This document shows, one piece after another, positions 53,412-60,823 of a DNA stretch of 64,000 nucleotides. Positions within the stretch are counted from its first letter, which is position 1. Each line of letters opens with the position of its first letter. The notes beneath the pieces were generated by a model. That model was not told the DNA's origin, made no database searches, and saw only the letters and a list, made by a program, of their open reading frames with translations. The stretch lies in the IMG/VR virus record IMGVR_UViG_3300010413_002950, positions 26,088 to 90,087 of that record; one strand, given 5' to 3'. The position numbers and the translations under genes were made by a program. The DNA comes from a virus.

Positions 53412-54050
53412 TCATTTTGTTTTTACCTTTTTATTCTTATCCTTAAGTATTGGAACTTTAGGAATTGGCTGATGGATAGGGCCTACATCAAGGGCAGTAA
53501 TGTCCCTATCGCCATATCGCATCATGGTTTCAGAAAACCCTTTCATTTCACTGGTAAGATATTGAATGATCTCAACCTTACTCATGTTGAAGATCACATC
53601 TCCAGGATTGGCTTTAGCTTTATCTTTTTGTTCGATTAGTCCAAACTCTTGCCCAGTTTTGACTATCTTATCGATTATATCCGACTTTGCCCTAACAGCC
53701 CCTACATAGCCAGCTATGTTTCTGGCTTTATGCTGCTTGCGACGGCTATACGATTCATCTAAATCATCATCAATCTCATCTTCTACAAGCCCAAAGCTTT
53801 TGATGAGATTGTCTAGATCGCTTATGCAACGCTGTTGCTCCAGAACATACTCAACATAGGTATGCTCGGATGGCTTCTTTAGAGCAATATCAACTTCGTG
53901 ATCTAAGTATTTCTGCTTTAGATCTTCAAATTCCTCGAATGAGATGCCAAATTCAGAAGCTATCTCTTCATCGGAATTCCCCTCTGTAATGAAAGCTCTT
54001 AGCTTAGCAAAAGCCGAACGTAGTTCTTTCCCTCGTAATACCAGCGACAT
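53412..54050 (-). CDS. terS: Terminase small subunit candidate
   Basis: This 212-residue protein has an N-terminal helix-turn-helix (TEGNSDEEIASEFGISFEEFE), a central helical oligomerisation region, and a basic tail (ILKDKNKKVKTK), the usual layout of small terminases. It lies upstream of the large subunit. No ribosome binding site precedes the ATG. A TAGACA / CATATT pair with 17-base spacing in the gap could be a promoter giving a near-leaderless start. Confidence 0.75.
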   Translation of the reverse strand: MSLVLRGKELRSAFAKLRAFITEGNSDEEIASEFGISFEEFEDLKQKYLDHEVDIALKKPSEHTYVEYVLEQQRCISDLDNLIKSFGLVEDEIDDDLDESYSRRKQHKARNIAGYVGAVRAKSDIIDKIVKTGQEFGLIEQKDKAKANPGDVIFNMSKVEIIQYLTSEMKGFSETMMRYGDRDITALDVGPIHQPIPKVPILKDKNKKVKTK

Positions 54051-54128
54051 AGGAAAAATATGCCACTAGTAGAACTATGTGTCTAGCTTTTGTGTAATTT
54101 GATATTGAGATTGTAACTATTGATATTG

Positions 54129-54305
54129 CTAATGGTCTATTTGTTGCTCATGTTTTGGCAGTGGCTCAAATCCATTTAGCATAACAAAAGTTGTTTTTGC
54201 CAAATCTCCCATGCAGTGGATATTTCCGTTCTCATCCCAGCATTCAGGAGATAAAAAATGGCACTTTTCGCATAATCTTCTCTGCTTTTCACTGGTTACT
54301 TGCAC
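54129..54305 (-). CDS. 58-residue cysteine-rich protein
   Basis: The frame starts at a GTG (54305), reads MQVTSEKQRRLCEKCHFLSP, and has C-x2-C plus two further cysteines (ECWD, HCMG). It overlaps the end of the lipoprotein gene by 17 bases, with AGAAGG upstream. A small zinc-binding protein is likely. The 78 bases between it and the small terminase carry no gene. Confidence 0.6.
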   Translation of the reverse strand: MQVTSEKQRRLCEKCHFLSPECWDENGNIHCMGDLAKTTFVMLNGFEPLPKHEQQIDH

Positions 54306-54891
54306 GACAACCTTCTATCTCTTCAACTTTTTTACCACAATGCTGTAAGTTAAGGCCGATTTCATTAGATTTTTTGCCATCAGGGTTTATGATCATGAGC
54401 GTATAGCTACCTGGCACAAAGCCATATTCATCATTCAAGATAAGATCGTCTCTAGTTCTAAAACTAATCATACTAATATCAACCCAATCAATTAGCTTTC
54501 TATTGCATTCATCTACAAGATTTCGATCAATTGTTGTATATTTTTTATCCAATTTGTATTTTATCTTTAAAGTAGATCTCCAGTGTATAAACATACCAAC
54601 TATATATATTTCTATATCTTTATTTATACACCCATCCTTAGGTACAACTTCATACAAAATTGGCTTTGGCAAAATCTGTTCTCTTATTTCTGATTTAGAT
54701 TCTGTTGGGCTTGTTTCTTTTTCAATATCAACTACAGCTGAATCAATATCAACTGCTTCAATTTGCTTAGAGCTATCTGTTTCTATTACCGTGTAGCTAT
54801 CAGCTATAGTTTCTTCTGCCATTTCATCTTCAGTTGTGTAGCTCATGTAGCAGCAATTAAGAAATATTAATAAGATTATTGGTTTTTTCAT
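54289..54891 (-). CDS. Secreted/lipoprotein with IPT/TIG domain
   Basis: The protein has 200 residues from MKKPIILLIFLNCC, a signal with a probable lipobox (FLNC). An acidic linker leads to an IPT/TIG fold (about 85-190; ILYEVVPKDGCINKDIEIYI, GSYTLMIINPDGKKSNEIGL). These Ig-like domains occur on surface proteins of Gram-negative bacteria. It may modify the host envelope. The start at 54891 has GGAGAG upstream. Confidence 0.72.
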   Translation of the reverse strand: MKKPIILLIFLNCCYMSYTTEDEMAEETIADSYTVIETDSSKQIEAVDIDSAVVDIEKETSPTESKSEIREQILPKPILYEVVPKDGCINKDIEIYIVGMFIHWRSTLKIKYKLDKKYTTIDRNLVDECNRKLIDWVDISMISFRTRDDLILNDEYGFVPGSYTLMIINPDGKKSNEIGLNLQHCGKKVEEIEGCRASNQ

Positions 54892-55130
54892 TTTACTCTC
54901 CAATTTACAGTATCAATTACATTGACATCACAGTTAATCCAATTTTGCTTTAGCCAGATTTCTGCAAATCCAGCTTCTGTTTCCATCTGTAGTTTGGGCT
55001 CAATGCACATTTTCATAGCCACAGACTTTTCTGGGAATGGCGTAGTACTATCTGATACACGAAAAACAATAGTGTCTACAAATTTGCCACGTAGTATATC
55101 AACCGATTTTACTTCAAATGATATTTTCAT
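54888..55130 (-). CDS. Hypothetical protein
   Basis: This 80-residue, beta-rich protein starts MKISFEVKSVDILRGKFVDT with AAAGGA before the ATG. The centre contains a CIEPKLQME stretch and the end VNVIDTVNWRVK. It overlaps the downstream lipoprotein start by four bases. No family recognised. Confidence 0.6.
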   Translation of the reverse strand: MKISFEVKSVDILRGKFVDTIVFRVSDSTTPFPEKSVAMKMCIEPKLQMETEAGFAEIWLKQNWINCDVNVIDTVNWRVK

Positions 55131-55333
55131 TTGTTTCCTTTCAAGATCCTAACCCTATGCTCATAGCCATAGCCACCAGGAGCTTTTTTGAATTCGGCAA
55201 AAGCTATGGTAAATTTATCTGTACAGCGATTGCCACATTGTTCTGCAGATACAGAGCACACTGGGCAATCTAGTAAGTTATCTCCAGCTTCTTGGTATTT
55301 GCGAAATAGCTTTTGAAATTCGGTTTCTGTCAT
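55127..55333 (-). CDS. Small cysteine-rich protein
   Basis: This 68-residue protein has an N-terminal helix (TETEFQKLFRKYQEAGDNLL), then CPVCSVSAEQCGNRC, a compact zinc site, and a basic end. It overlaps the pentapeptide gene's stop and the next gene by four bases. The fold looks like a short zinc knuckle. Role unknown. Confidence 0.65.
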   Translation of the reverse strand: MTETEFQKLFRKYQEAGDNLLDCPVCSVSAEQCGNRCTDKFTIAFAEFKKAPGGYGYEHRVRILKGNK

Positions 55334-56115
55334 TTTTCACACTCCACCCAAAAATCGGTTACTCGCCATTTGGTTATAGCTTTATGACAGTCTATGTCTC
55401 TAAACCATACTGCAATTATGGTTACGTCTTTATATTCATAGCCATTTTTCTTAAGCCAAAACTTTACATGTTCGATTGTTGGTTTAACATGTAAGCCAGG
55501 ATGACAATCGGTATATGGACACGTACTAAAAACTGGAGCTGTATACAAATTGCCAGAGCTATATCCACTGCTTTTTACGACAGGACTATGAGCTGTACGA
55601 TAACCCTTACACCATACTTGCCCTGAACGGGTAGTAATTTTCTCAAAGTCGTTAGCATTTGCATTAGGCAAATTTGTTAGATCTAACACAGTATTTGCCA
55701 AATCGGCTCCTTGCAAATTGGCTCCTTGCAAATCGGCTTCTCGCAAATTGGCATATCGCAAATTGGCATCTTGCAAATCGGCTCCTTGCAAATCGGCATA
55801 TCGCAAATTGGCTCCTTGCAAATCGGCATATCGCAAATCGGCTCCTCGCAAATTGGCATCTTGCAAATTGGCATATCGCAAATCGGCATATCGCAAATCG
55901 GCATCTTGCAAATCGGCATATCGCAAATCGGCTCCTCGCAAATCGGCTCCTTGCAAATCGGCATCTTGCAAATCGGCATATCGCAAATCGGCTTCTCGCA
56001 AATCGGCTCCTTGCAAATCGGCTCCTCGAAAATCGGCATATCGCAAATCGGCTCCTTGCAAATCGGCTCCTTGCAAATCGGCAAATGGTTTTATTTCATG
56101 TCCGTTTCTTTTCAT
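55330..56115 (-). CDS. Pentapeptide repeat protein, 26 repeats
   Basis: The protein has 261 residues. MKRNGHEIKPF is followed by 26 repeats of A(D/N)LXX (residues 12-141), forming a right-handed quadrilateral beta-helix. Related phage and plasmid proteins mimic DNA and bind gyrase. The C-terminal 110 residues (GYRTAHSPVVKSSG, CPYTDCHPGLHVKP) are a separate cysteine-containing domain. The start at 56115 has AAAGGA before it. Function beyond the fold is inference. Confidence 0.85.
   Translation of the reverse strand: MKRNGHEIKPFADLQGADLQGADLRYADFRGADLQGADLREADLRYADLQDADLQGADLRGADLRYADLQDADLRYADLRYANLQDANLRGADLRYADLQGANLRYADLQGADLQDANLRYANLREADLQGANLQGADLANTVLDLTNLPNANANDFEKITTRSGQVWCKGYRTAHSPVVKSSGYSSGNLYTAPVFSTCPYTDCHPGLHVKPTIEHVKFWLKKNGYEYKDVTIIAVWFRDIDCHKAITKWRVTDFWVECEK
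55693..56082. repeat. 15-bp tandem repeat array (26 units)
   Basis: On the plus strand, units of 15 bases of the type caaatcggcnnnnng recur with near-perfect period and encode the pentapeptides. Because the period is a multiple of three, all other frames also stay open, which explains the spurious long reading frames here. Confidence 0.9.
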
Positions 56116-56136
56116 CTTGTTTCCTTTCAACGGTTT

Positions 56137-56334
56137 CTATACTTCTGTAAGTGTTTCAATATCCTCAAGATCAGAGATAAGAAAATCAATCATTCTTATC
56201 ATTTCTGATGGATCTTCCAATTCTGAAACCAATTTCTTAAGATCGTTTGCATACTCTTTAGCTGATTCTATAGATTTGCCAATTTCTCTTGATGCTTTTT
56301 CAAGATAAATATCTACATCTCTTAAACTATTCAT
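56137..56334 (-). CDS. Small coiled-coil protein
   Basis: This 65-residue protein (MNSLRDVDIYLEKASREIGK..., LVSELEDPSEMIRMIDFLIS) is nearly all helix with heptad-like leucine/isoleucine spacing. It overlaps the following gene by four bases. No family recognised. Confidence 0.62.
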   Translation of the reverse strand: MNSLRDVDIYLEKASREIGKSIESAKEYANDLKKLVSELEDPSEMIRMIDFLISDLEDIETLTEV

Positions 56335-56522
56335 TGTTTACTCCTTTCAACTATGTAGATAGTGCGATCGGCTACTTTGCCAGTTTTCAAGAATAGCACT
56401 TTCCAATATTCTGTTTCTCCCTCATAGATTATATGTAATTTGCGAATAAGCTTAGCTAAGCCTTGAGAATGTCTTCTGGTCAAAGGATCATCATAGATCT
56501 CTACTATGTCTCCAGCTTTCAT
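56331..56522 (-). CDS. SH3-like small protein
   Basis: The product has 63 residues, starts MKAGDIVEIYDDPLTRRHSQ and alternates strands (EYWKVLFLKTGKVADRTIYI), typical of a short SH3-type barrel as in many phage and bacterial proteins. GGAG lies upstream. Function unknown. Confidence 0.62.
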   Translation of the reverse strand: MKAGDIVEIYDDPLTRRHSQGLAKLIRKLHIIYEGETEYWKVLFLKTGKVADRTIYIVERSKQ

Positions 56523-56525
56523 GTC

Positions 56526-56693
56526 TCACTCTGTCACATCCGTTACGGTTGCTAAGCCCACAGCTTTACGAATGATCTCTTTCATTAGCCGATGTCTTTT
56601 TACTCCAGCTTTTTTGGCCTTTTTGTCTAAGGCATTGAATTCTTCAGCTGATAGCCTTATTGATACTGGTCTTGTTTTTGTTTCAGTCTTCAC
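56526..56693 (-). CDS. Ribbon-helix-helix DNA-binding protein
   Basis: This 55-residue protein from a GTG at 56693 (GGAGG seven bases before) reads KTRPVSIRLSAEEFNALDKK, then AKKAGVKRHRLMKEIIRKAV. This is a clean RHH fold with a basic strand. It is likely a dimeric repressor of early promoters or a regulator of host genes. The alternative upstream start at 56768 would overlap the previous gene. Confidence 0.78.
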   Translation of the reverse strand: MKTETKTRPVSIRLSAEEFNALDKKAKKAGVKRHRLMKEIIRKAVGLATVTDVTE

Positions 56694-56880
56694 CTTGCAT
56701 CCTCCATATCTTTTCTTGGATATCATCAAGAACTTCGTCCACAGAATATCCATCAAATAGTTTTTCATTCAATGCCATTACAGCATATATAGCATATCTA
56801 GCTTTTTCTTTATCGAAATTGCTTCGATCGTCATAAGTCATGTTCCACACAAAATTGCTTATGAATTCATGTAGGTTCAT
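56683..56880 (-). CDS. Hypothetical protein
   Basis: This 65-residue, acidic helical protein (MNLHEFISNFVWNMTYDDRS, GYSVDEVLDDIQEKIWRM) shares with its upstream neighbour the order NxxR..YA....F..EVLDxIxEKI, hinting at an old duplication. It overlaps the RHH gene start by 11 bases. Confidence 0.58.
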   Translation of the reverse strand: MNLHEFISNFVWNMTYDDRSNFDKEKARYAIYAVMALNEKLFDGYSVDEVLDDIQEKIWRMQGED

Positions 56881-57077
56881 TAGTTACAATACCTTTCATA
56901 GAAAATGATATCTTCTATAGCGTCTAGCACTTCATCTTTAACCAAATGTTGCCAGCTGCCTTCAACCTTGATCACATCAGAAACCGCATAGCCCCATGAT
57001 TCGCGATCGTAGTTAATTACCTCTCTTGAATTCATGGCATCTACAATTTCTGTAGCTGCCTGTTTAGCCGTTATCAT
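56880..57077 (-). CDS. Hypothetical protein
   Basis: This 65-residue protein starts MITAKQAATEIVDAMNSREV and ends LVKDEVLDAIEDIIFYERYC, similar in layout to the following gene. It overlaps neighbours by one and 14 bases. No motif recognised. Confidence 0.58.
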   Translation of the reverse strand: MITAKQAATEIVDAMNSREVINYDRESWGYAVSDVIKVEGSWQHLVKDEVLDAIEDIIFYERYCN

Positions 57078-57291
57078 GAAACCTCCATTTTAGCTCTAGA
57101 TTTAGCTTATGAACTTCTTTATTTGCGCCTAAGTATAGATTAATTCCGGTTCTTACATTAAAGAATTGAACATCTAAGATACGTGCGTTATCACGTTCTC
57201 GTATTACCCTATAAACCGGAAGAACCAACTTTGTTCTCAAATCTTCTGCAAAGCAGAAATAGTCGTCTTTCTTAAGGTCAAATAGCTTCAT
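57064..57291 (-). CDS. Hypothetical protein
   Basis: This 75-residue beta-rich protein (MKLFDLKKDDYFCFAEDLRT, VYRVIRERDNARILDVQFFN) has strands typical of a small barrel. GAAA-rich sequence lies before its start. It overlaps the next gene by 14 bases at its stop. Confidence 0.58.
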   Translation of the reverse strand: MKLFDLKKDDYFCFAEDLRTKLVLPVYRVIRERDNARILDVQFFNVRTGINLYLGANKEVHKLNLELKWRFHDNG

Positions 57292-57553
57292 TTCTCATTC
57301 CTTTCTTCCTACATGGAATTGTTTGTCCCACAGTGGTGTAGACTCGTGGCAATTTATGCTCTGGAGCGGGTGGAGGACAGCAATTAAGATGTGACTCTCT
57401 AGCTCCTTCTGGAACCAGGACGATAGCTTTTAGCTGCTCTGGTCTGGTTGATCTATCTTCTGGTTCAAATACTTCTAGAATTTCATAGACACGCTCAGGA
57501 AGTATCCTTGGTATTTGCATCATATCCAGCCAGAATCTATCTTCTTTTTGCAT
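57278..57553 (-). CDS. Hypothetical protein
   Basis: This 91-residue protein starts MQKEDRFWLDMMQIPRILPE and has a proline-rich, cysteine-containing end (NCCPPPAPEHKLPRVYTTVG). A ribosome binding site (AAGGAG) precedes it. No family recognised. Confidence 0.58.
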   Translation of the reverse strand: MQKEDRFWLDMMQIPRILPERVYEILEVFEPEDRSTRPEQLKAIVLVPEGARESHLNCCPPPAPEHKLPRVYTTVGQTIPCRKKGMRNEAI

Positions 57554-57570
57554 TTTTGGCTCCTTATGGC

Positions 57571-57624
57571 TAATCTCTATGTCTAGGCCCGTCGCATATA
57601 GCAGCGGGCTAAGAGCTAGGATTA
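57571..57624 (-). other. Compound stem-loop after the 57622 gene
   Basis: TAATC (57571) can pair with GATTA (57624), CTAG with CTAG inside, and GCCCG with CGGGC around a five-base loop (about 57587-57609). The structure overlaps the stop of the 57622 gene and lies 20 bases before the next start. There is no U-run, so a simple terminator is doubtful. Confidence 0.45.
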
Positions 57625-57915
57625 GCTAGCACACAGCAAGTAAGCTACCATGCAAGTTCCAACGCCAGAAGCATCGCAATCATCAAAAGCTTTTCGGATA
57701 TTGACCACTACTTTATCGCGATCTTGCGGCCATACAACCTTTTCAATCCAGCTACAGATATCAGCCCATGTCCACCAACCATTATAAGGGTGTTGAGCCT
57801 TAATGCATACTGCTTTAGCAGGATAGATACCAAGGTGAGATGGTACATCTCTTGATGGATCGTGTACGCAATGTGCAATTTCCGTATCTGTTTGGTAATA
57901 TGTAAAGTCTGCCAT
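57622..57915 (-). CDS. Hypothetical protein
   Basis: This 97-residue protein from MADFTYYQTDTEIAHCVHDP contains a WWTWADICSWIEKVVWPQDR stretch and ends with cysteines (DDCDASGVGTCMVAYLLCAS). A promoter of the early family (57946-57973) lies directly upstream. The start with GAAAGGAAATAAG is preferred over the frame start at 57939. Function unknown. Confidence 0.65.
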   Translation of the reverse strand: MADFTYYQTDTEIAHCVHDPSRDVPSHLGIYPAKAVCIKAQHPYNGWWTWADICSWIEKVVWPQDRDKVVVNIRKAFDDCDASGVGTCMVAYLLCAS

Positions 57916-57945
57916 CTTATTTCCTTTCGTTGTTGCCATAATTAT

Positions 57946-57973
57946 ATTGTAGCACTATTAGGATACTATGCAA
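57946..57973 (-). promoter_or_regulatory. Early promoter P1
   Basis: TTGCAT (57968-57973), a 16-base spacer ending GTGC, and TACAAT (57946-57951). The leader then carries ATGGCAAC and AAAGGA before the 57622-57915 gene. Confidence 0.75.
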
Positions 57974-57975
57974 TA

Positions 57976-58338
57976 CTATTTTGATCTTTTTTGAAATTTT
58001 TCTATGCGCTTCTCGTGATTCCCAATTCCTGGATTGTTTGCTATTGGCAACTCCATTGTATGCATATCCCTACCGGCAAATCGATATTTGTTGATCGTTT
58101 CTTGGCTATAGCCCATTTCCTTCATCTGTCGTAGCAATCTAGCTCTTTCTTTCTTAGCTCCCTTGCCAGGTTCAAATTTTGAATTCAGGACATCCATCTG
58201 CTGAACTGGAGTTAATTTGCTTCTAGCTTCAGCCCTAGCTTCAGCTTCAACCTTTTTCATCTCTCTGTAAGCCTGTAGGATACCACCGTTTTTGTTATTT
58301 CTGACAGCCAATTTCTTAATTTCTTCAGTTATTTGCAT
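57976..58338 (-). CDS. Hypothetical basic protein
   Basis: This 120-residue, strongly basic protein starts MQITEEIKKLAVRNNKNGGI. It is helical (KKVEAEARAEARSKLTPVQQ) with a SQETINKYRFAGRDMHT segment. It overlaps the upstream gene by ten bases. DNA or RNA binding is possible; no family recognised. Confidence 0.58.
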   Translation of the reverse strand: MQITEEIKKLAVRNNKNGGILQAYREMKKVEAEARAEARSKLTPVQQMDVLNSKFEPGKGAKKERARLLRQMKEMGYSQETINKYRFAGRDMHTMELPIANNPGIGNHEKRIEKFQKRSK

Positions 58339-58517
58339 TTCAAAATCTCCTGTAGCTTTGGCGAAGAAAATTGCACATTGCTCTCAAATGTAGCGTTTCT
58401 AAGCCACTGCCTAAAAGGAATGTAGTTATCTCGTCTTTCCCTCGGTTTGCCCTTCTCAACTCGTTTTGTGAAAAGGAATTTGTGCATTCTTCTTGCTTGC
58501 TTCATTGTTAATGTCAT
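58329..58517 (-). CDS. Hypothetical basic protein
   Basis: This 62-residue protein (MTLTMKQARRMHKFLFTKRV...) is highly basic and helical. An in-frame second ATG (residue 5) might be the real start. It follows the next upstream gene by a few bases. Confidence 0.55.
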   Translation of the reverse strand: MTLTMKQARRMHKFLFTKRVEKGKPRERRDNYIPFRQWLRNATFESNVQFSSPKLQEILKCK

Positions 58518-58521
58518 TGTC

Positions 58522-58992
58522 CTACCTTTCGTATAATTTGCGATATCGATCTAGCAAAATTGTAATACCCTCTCTATACAATGATGCCATAGGCTTATTA
58601 GTTTTACGAGAGATTTCTTGCAAATCAAGATATTTGTCATATTGTAAGAAAAACCCCACTCGTTTTTTTGTGGGCCAATTACTTTTTTCTTCAACAATCT
58701 TGAGTATTGGCTTAAATTTCTTGTAATTATTGACTACCCATATACTTGGATCTATCCATTTATCGCCTACCTGTCTTACTTCTTTTGCATACGGTAACAA
58801 GTAGGTAAACAAATAGATTGCTACGCCATGAGCAAATGGAATTCCAAAATGCTTCCAGCGTTCCTTGTATCCATAACATTTATCCGCATGAGCCGAAACC
58901 AATCTATCATTATATTCAACTCCAACCAATTTGCAGAAAGCTTCAAGGTTGCTTTCTAGCCAGTCGTAATGATTTCTATGGCCCTTACCCAT
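58522..58992 (-). CDS. Hypothetical protein with RHH-like C-terminus
   Basis: This 156-residue protein starts MGKGHRNHYDWLESNLEAFC. The N-terminal part is cysteine- and aromatic-rich. The C-terminal segment (VGFFLQYDKYLDLQEISRKT, then NKPMASLYREGITILL) resembles a ribbon-helix-helix. It could be a DNA-binding regulator. The start overlaps the previous stop (TAATG-like). Confidence 0.62.
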   Translation of the reverse strand: MGKGHRNHYDWLESNLEAFCKLVGVEYNDRLVSAHADKCYGYKERWKHFGIPFAHGVAIYLFTYLLPYAKEVRQVGDKWIDPSIWVVNNYKKFKPILKIVEEKSNWPTKKRVGFFLQYDKYLDLQEISRKTNKPMASLYREGITILLDRYRKLYER

Positions 58993-59285
58993 TAATTACT
59001 CCTATTGGCTATGGCCTTGGTATATATGCGCCTGGTAATTCTTGCAGCTTTTCTAAGCCTTTTAGCTACTTGCACATACATCCTTCTAGCCCTAATTGAT
59101 TTTGTTGTAACTGCAGATTTGCGCTCATTCTCTCTTGCTCTACAAATATAAAGATTGCTCTCTCCTTCTAGCCAGTTAAGAAATTCTTCTGGCGTTCTAA
59201 TGCCACTCATGTAAGCAGAGTGTAAGCTATCTAGTAGTTGCCTGATTTCATTTTTAGAGAGTTTCAACTGTGTTTCCTTTGTCAT
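58992..59285 (-). CDS. Hypothetical basic protein
   Basis: This 97-residue protein from MTKETQLKLSKNEIRQLLDS is helical and arginine-rich at the end (RARRMYVQVAKRLRKAARIT). A promoter (59291-59318) lies just before its leader. The ATG at 59285 is close to the predicted transcription start, so the message may be nearly leaderless. Confidence 0.6.
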   Translation of the reverse strand: MTKETQLKLSKNEIRQLLDSLHSAYMSGIRTPEEFLNWLEGESNLYICRARENERKSAVTTKSIRARRMYVQVAKRLRKAARITRRIYTKAIANRSN

Positions 59286-59290
59286 ATTAT

Positions 59291-59318
59291 ATTGTAGCAT
59301 TATGGTGTGACTTTGCAA
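59291..59318 (-). promoter_or_regulatory. Early promoter P2
   Basis: TTGCAA (59313-59318), a 16-base spacer ending TGC, and TACAAT (59291-59296). It drives the 58992-59285 gene and probably those after it. Confidence 0.68.
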
Positions 59319-59320
59319 GA

Positions 59321-59845
59321 CTATTTTATTCTAAACCAGAAATGAGTTTGTAGCCCATAAGCTGTATTGAAATTAGCTACAGCATTCTTGTAGCCTTTTG
59401 ACGAAAACTGCAAACCAGTAAAAGCTTTTTGGCTATGGGTTGGAGCTGCTTCCAAAGGCTCTAGGATCCATTCCTTAACCAAATAGCGAATTACCTGCTC
59501 TGTTGTGTAGCTATCAACAAAGCATCTTCCATGATACCAATCCAAAACTAGATTATGGATTTCTGAGCCGTCAAGAGTATCATCAATTACCGACATATCA
59601 AATTCTATAGACTTGAAGAACCAGTCTATATCTTCGATTTCAACTAGTACTACTGTTTCATCAGCTTCTAATGTGCTATATCCTGGATCGCCAAATAGGT
59701 TTCTACATTCATAGCTATTATCATGCAAGCCAAGAAATACATATACGGGTATACAATTTATTGCTGATTCAAATATATCTTCTTCCAAAACATATAATTG
59801 TCCTCGATATAGATTTTTTGCCGTTTTTCTATCTAATGCTTTCAT
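59321..59845 (-). CDS. Hypothetical protein
   Basis: This 174-residue acidic protein starts MKALDRKTAKNLYRGQLYVL with AAAGGA upstream. It has alternating strands and helices with no visible catalytic motif. In the 93-base gap upstream, TTAGC and GCTAA (59871-59887) form an inverted repeat that may be an operator. Confidence 0.6.
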   Translation of the reverse strand: MKALDRKTAKNLYRGQLYVLEEDIFESAINCIPVYVFLGLHDNSYECRNLFGDPGYSTLEADETVVLVEIEDIDWFFKSIEFDMSVIDDTLDGSEIHNLVLDWYHGRCFVDSYTTEQVIRYLVKEWILEPLEAAPTHSQKAFTGLQFSSKGYKNAVANFNTAYGLQTHFWFRIK

Positions 59846-59938
59846 CTTTTTATCCTTTCATTTTCAGATATTAGCGGTTATTGCTAACTTTTGTAATCAT
59901 AATTGCACACTAAACTAAATTGGTTTATCATGCAGAAT

Positions 59939-60286
59939 TTACTTTTTGTGTGGCACAAGAAATTGGTTGCCAACTCCACAGTGATCGCAACCTTCATCAT
60001 AAGAGTCTGGCTGTATTGTGCCACACTTAGTACATATCCACCAATATTCTTCTGGCCTTGTTACCTTAGCAATTTCGGCTTTTCTTTTTTCTTCAAGTTC
60101 TTTAAGTCTTTTCAGCCTAGTAGCTTCATCTAATAACACTAGCTCAAGACTATCGTTCTGTAGTGGACAAGTGTCTATTGTAAAATCATCTTTCCAATGT
60201 GTATTTGGATGACCACAATGTTCACCATAGTCATAATCATGATAAAATAGCGGACAATTCTCACAATCTAAAACTTCAAATTTCAT
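59939..60286 (-). CDS. Two-zinc-ribbon protein
   Basis: This 115-residue protein from MKFEVLDCENCPLFYHD has one cysteine cluster at the N-terminus (CENCP...CGHP...CPL) and a rubredoxin-like ribbon at the end (CTKCG...CDHCG), joined by a helix (LLDEATRLKRLKELEEKRKA). AGGAGA precedes the ATG. Zinc binding is likely; the role is unknown. Confidence 0.7.
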   Translation of the reverse strand: MKFEVLDCENCPLFYHDYDYGEHCGHPNTHWKDDFTIDTCPLQNDSLELVLLDEATRLKRLKELEEKRKAEIAKVTRPEEYWWICTKCGTIQPDSYDEGCDHCGVGNQFLVPHKK

Positions 60287-60297
60287 TTTATTTTCTC

Positions 60298-60723
60298 CTA
60301 ATAATTTGGACATCCGACATTATGCCAAACAGCTGTTTCGATAGAATTCTCAGATGTTCCATCCCACAGCTCAGGTAAATCATGATCTCCATCAGAATCA
60401 TCCAACATACACTTAGCTAAAAAATGCTCTAATTCGTGAGTAGCGGTTTTAGCTCTCATACATGCTGGCGCATTATTTAGTGCATCAAAGTAGCCAGAAT
60501 TTGTATGAGCGCACCCGCCGAAATCTCCTGGTCCACCACAGCTATCGATCTTGCTTACACCTACTTCTTTAACAGTCCAAATATTACTACAAGAATCAGG
60601 CAATAAGCCAAACCTACTTTCCCATTCATCAACCGTAGCTATTCTAACTTCTTCGAGATCGTAGCTGTATAACTTTGAGCCACAGGCAGATAGCAGAAGC
60701 AGGATTGATAGTAGGTATTTCAT
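60298..60723 (-). CDS. Lipoprotein with HExxH metallopeptidase motif
   Basis: This 141-residue protein from MKYLLSILLLLSACGS has a lipobox (LSAC, cysteine 14). The mature part contains ATHELEHFLAKC (HExxH at 96-100) followed by DDSDGDHDLPELW, which could supply a third metal ligand. This fits a small zinc metallopeptidase on the outer surface or in the periplasm. Cysteines (CSN, CGG, CAH, CM) suggest disulphides. A promoter of the early family is directly upstream. Confidence 0.75.
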   Translation of the reverse strand: MKYLLSILLLLSACGSKLYSYDLEEVRIATVDEWESRFGLLPDSCSNIWTVKEVGVSKIDSCGGPGDFGGCAHTNSGYFDALNNAPACMRAKTATHELEHFLAKCMLDDSDGDHDLPELWDGTSENSIETAVWHNVGCPNY

Positions 60724-60743
60724 GTTTCCCTTGCCATAATTAT

Positions 60744-60771
60744 ATTGTAGCACTATCTAGCTACTATGCAA
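60744..60771 (-). promoter_or_regulatory. Early promoter P3
   Basis: TTGCAT (60766-60771), a 16-base spacer ending GTGC, and TACAAT (60744-60749). The leader has AAGGG before the lipoprotein start. Confidence 0.75.
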
Positions 60772-60823
60772 GAACTAATTGCGATTAGATATAGAATTTT
60801 TTGCTCTAGCTTGTAGCTATAAC

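Noticed and set aside
55693-56082. Possible CRISPR array
   Set aside because: The repeat is 15 bases long with no unique spacers, and it encodes a well-defined protein repeat.
55674-56308. Long plus-strand and alternative-frame reading frames over the pentapeptide arrays
   Set aside because: They result from the 15-base repeat, a multiple of three, which keeps all frames open. Their translations are monotonous repeats without starts in context.
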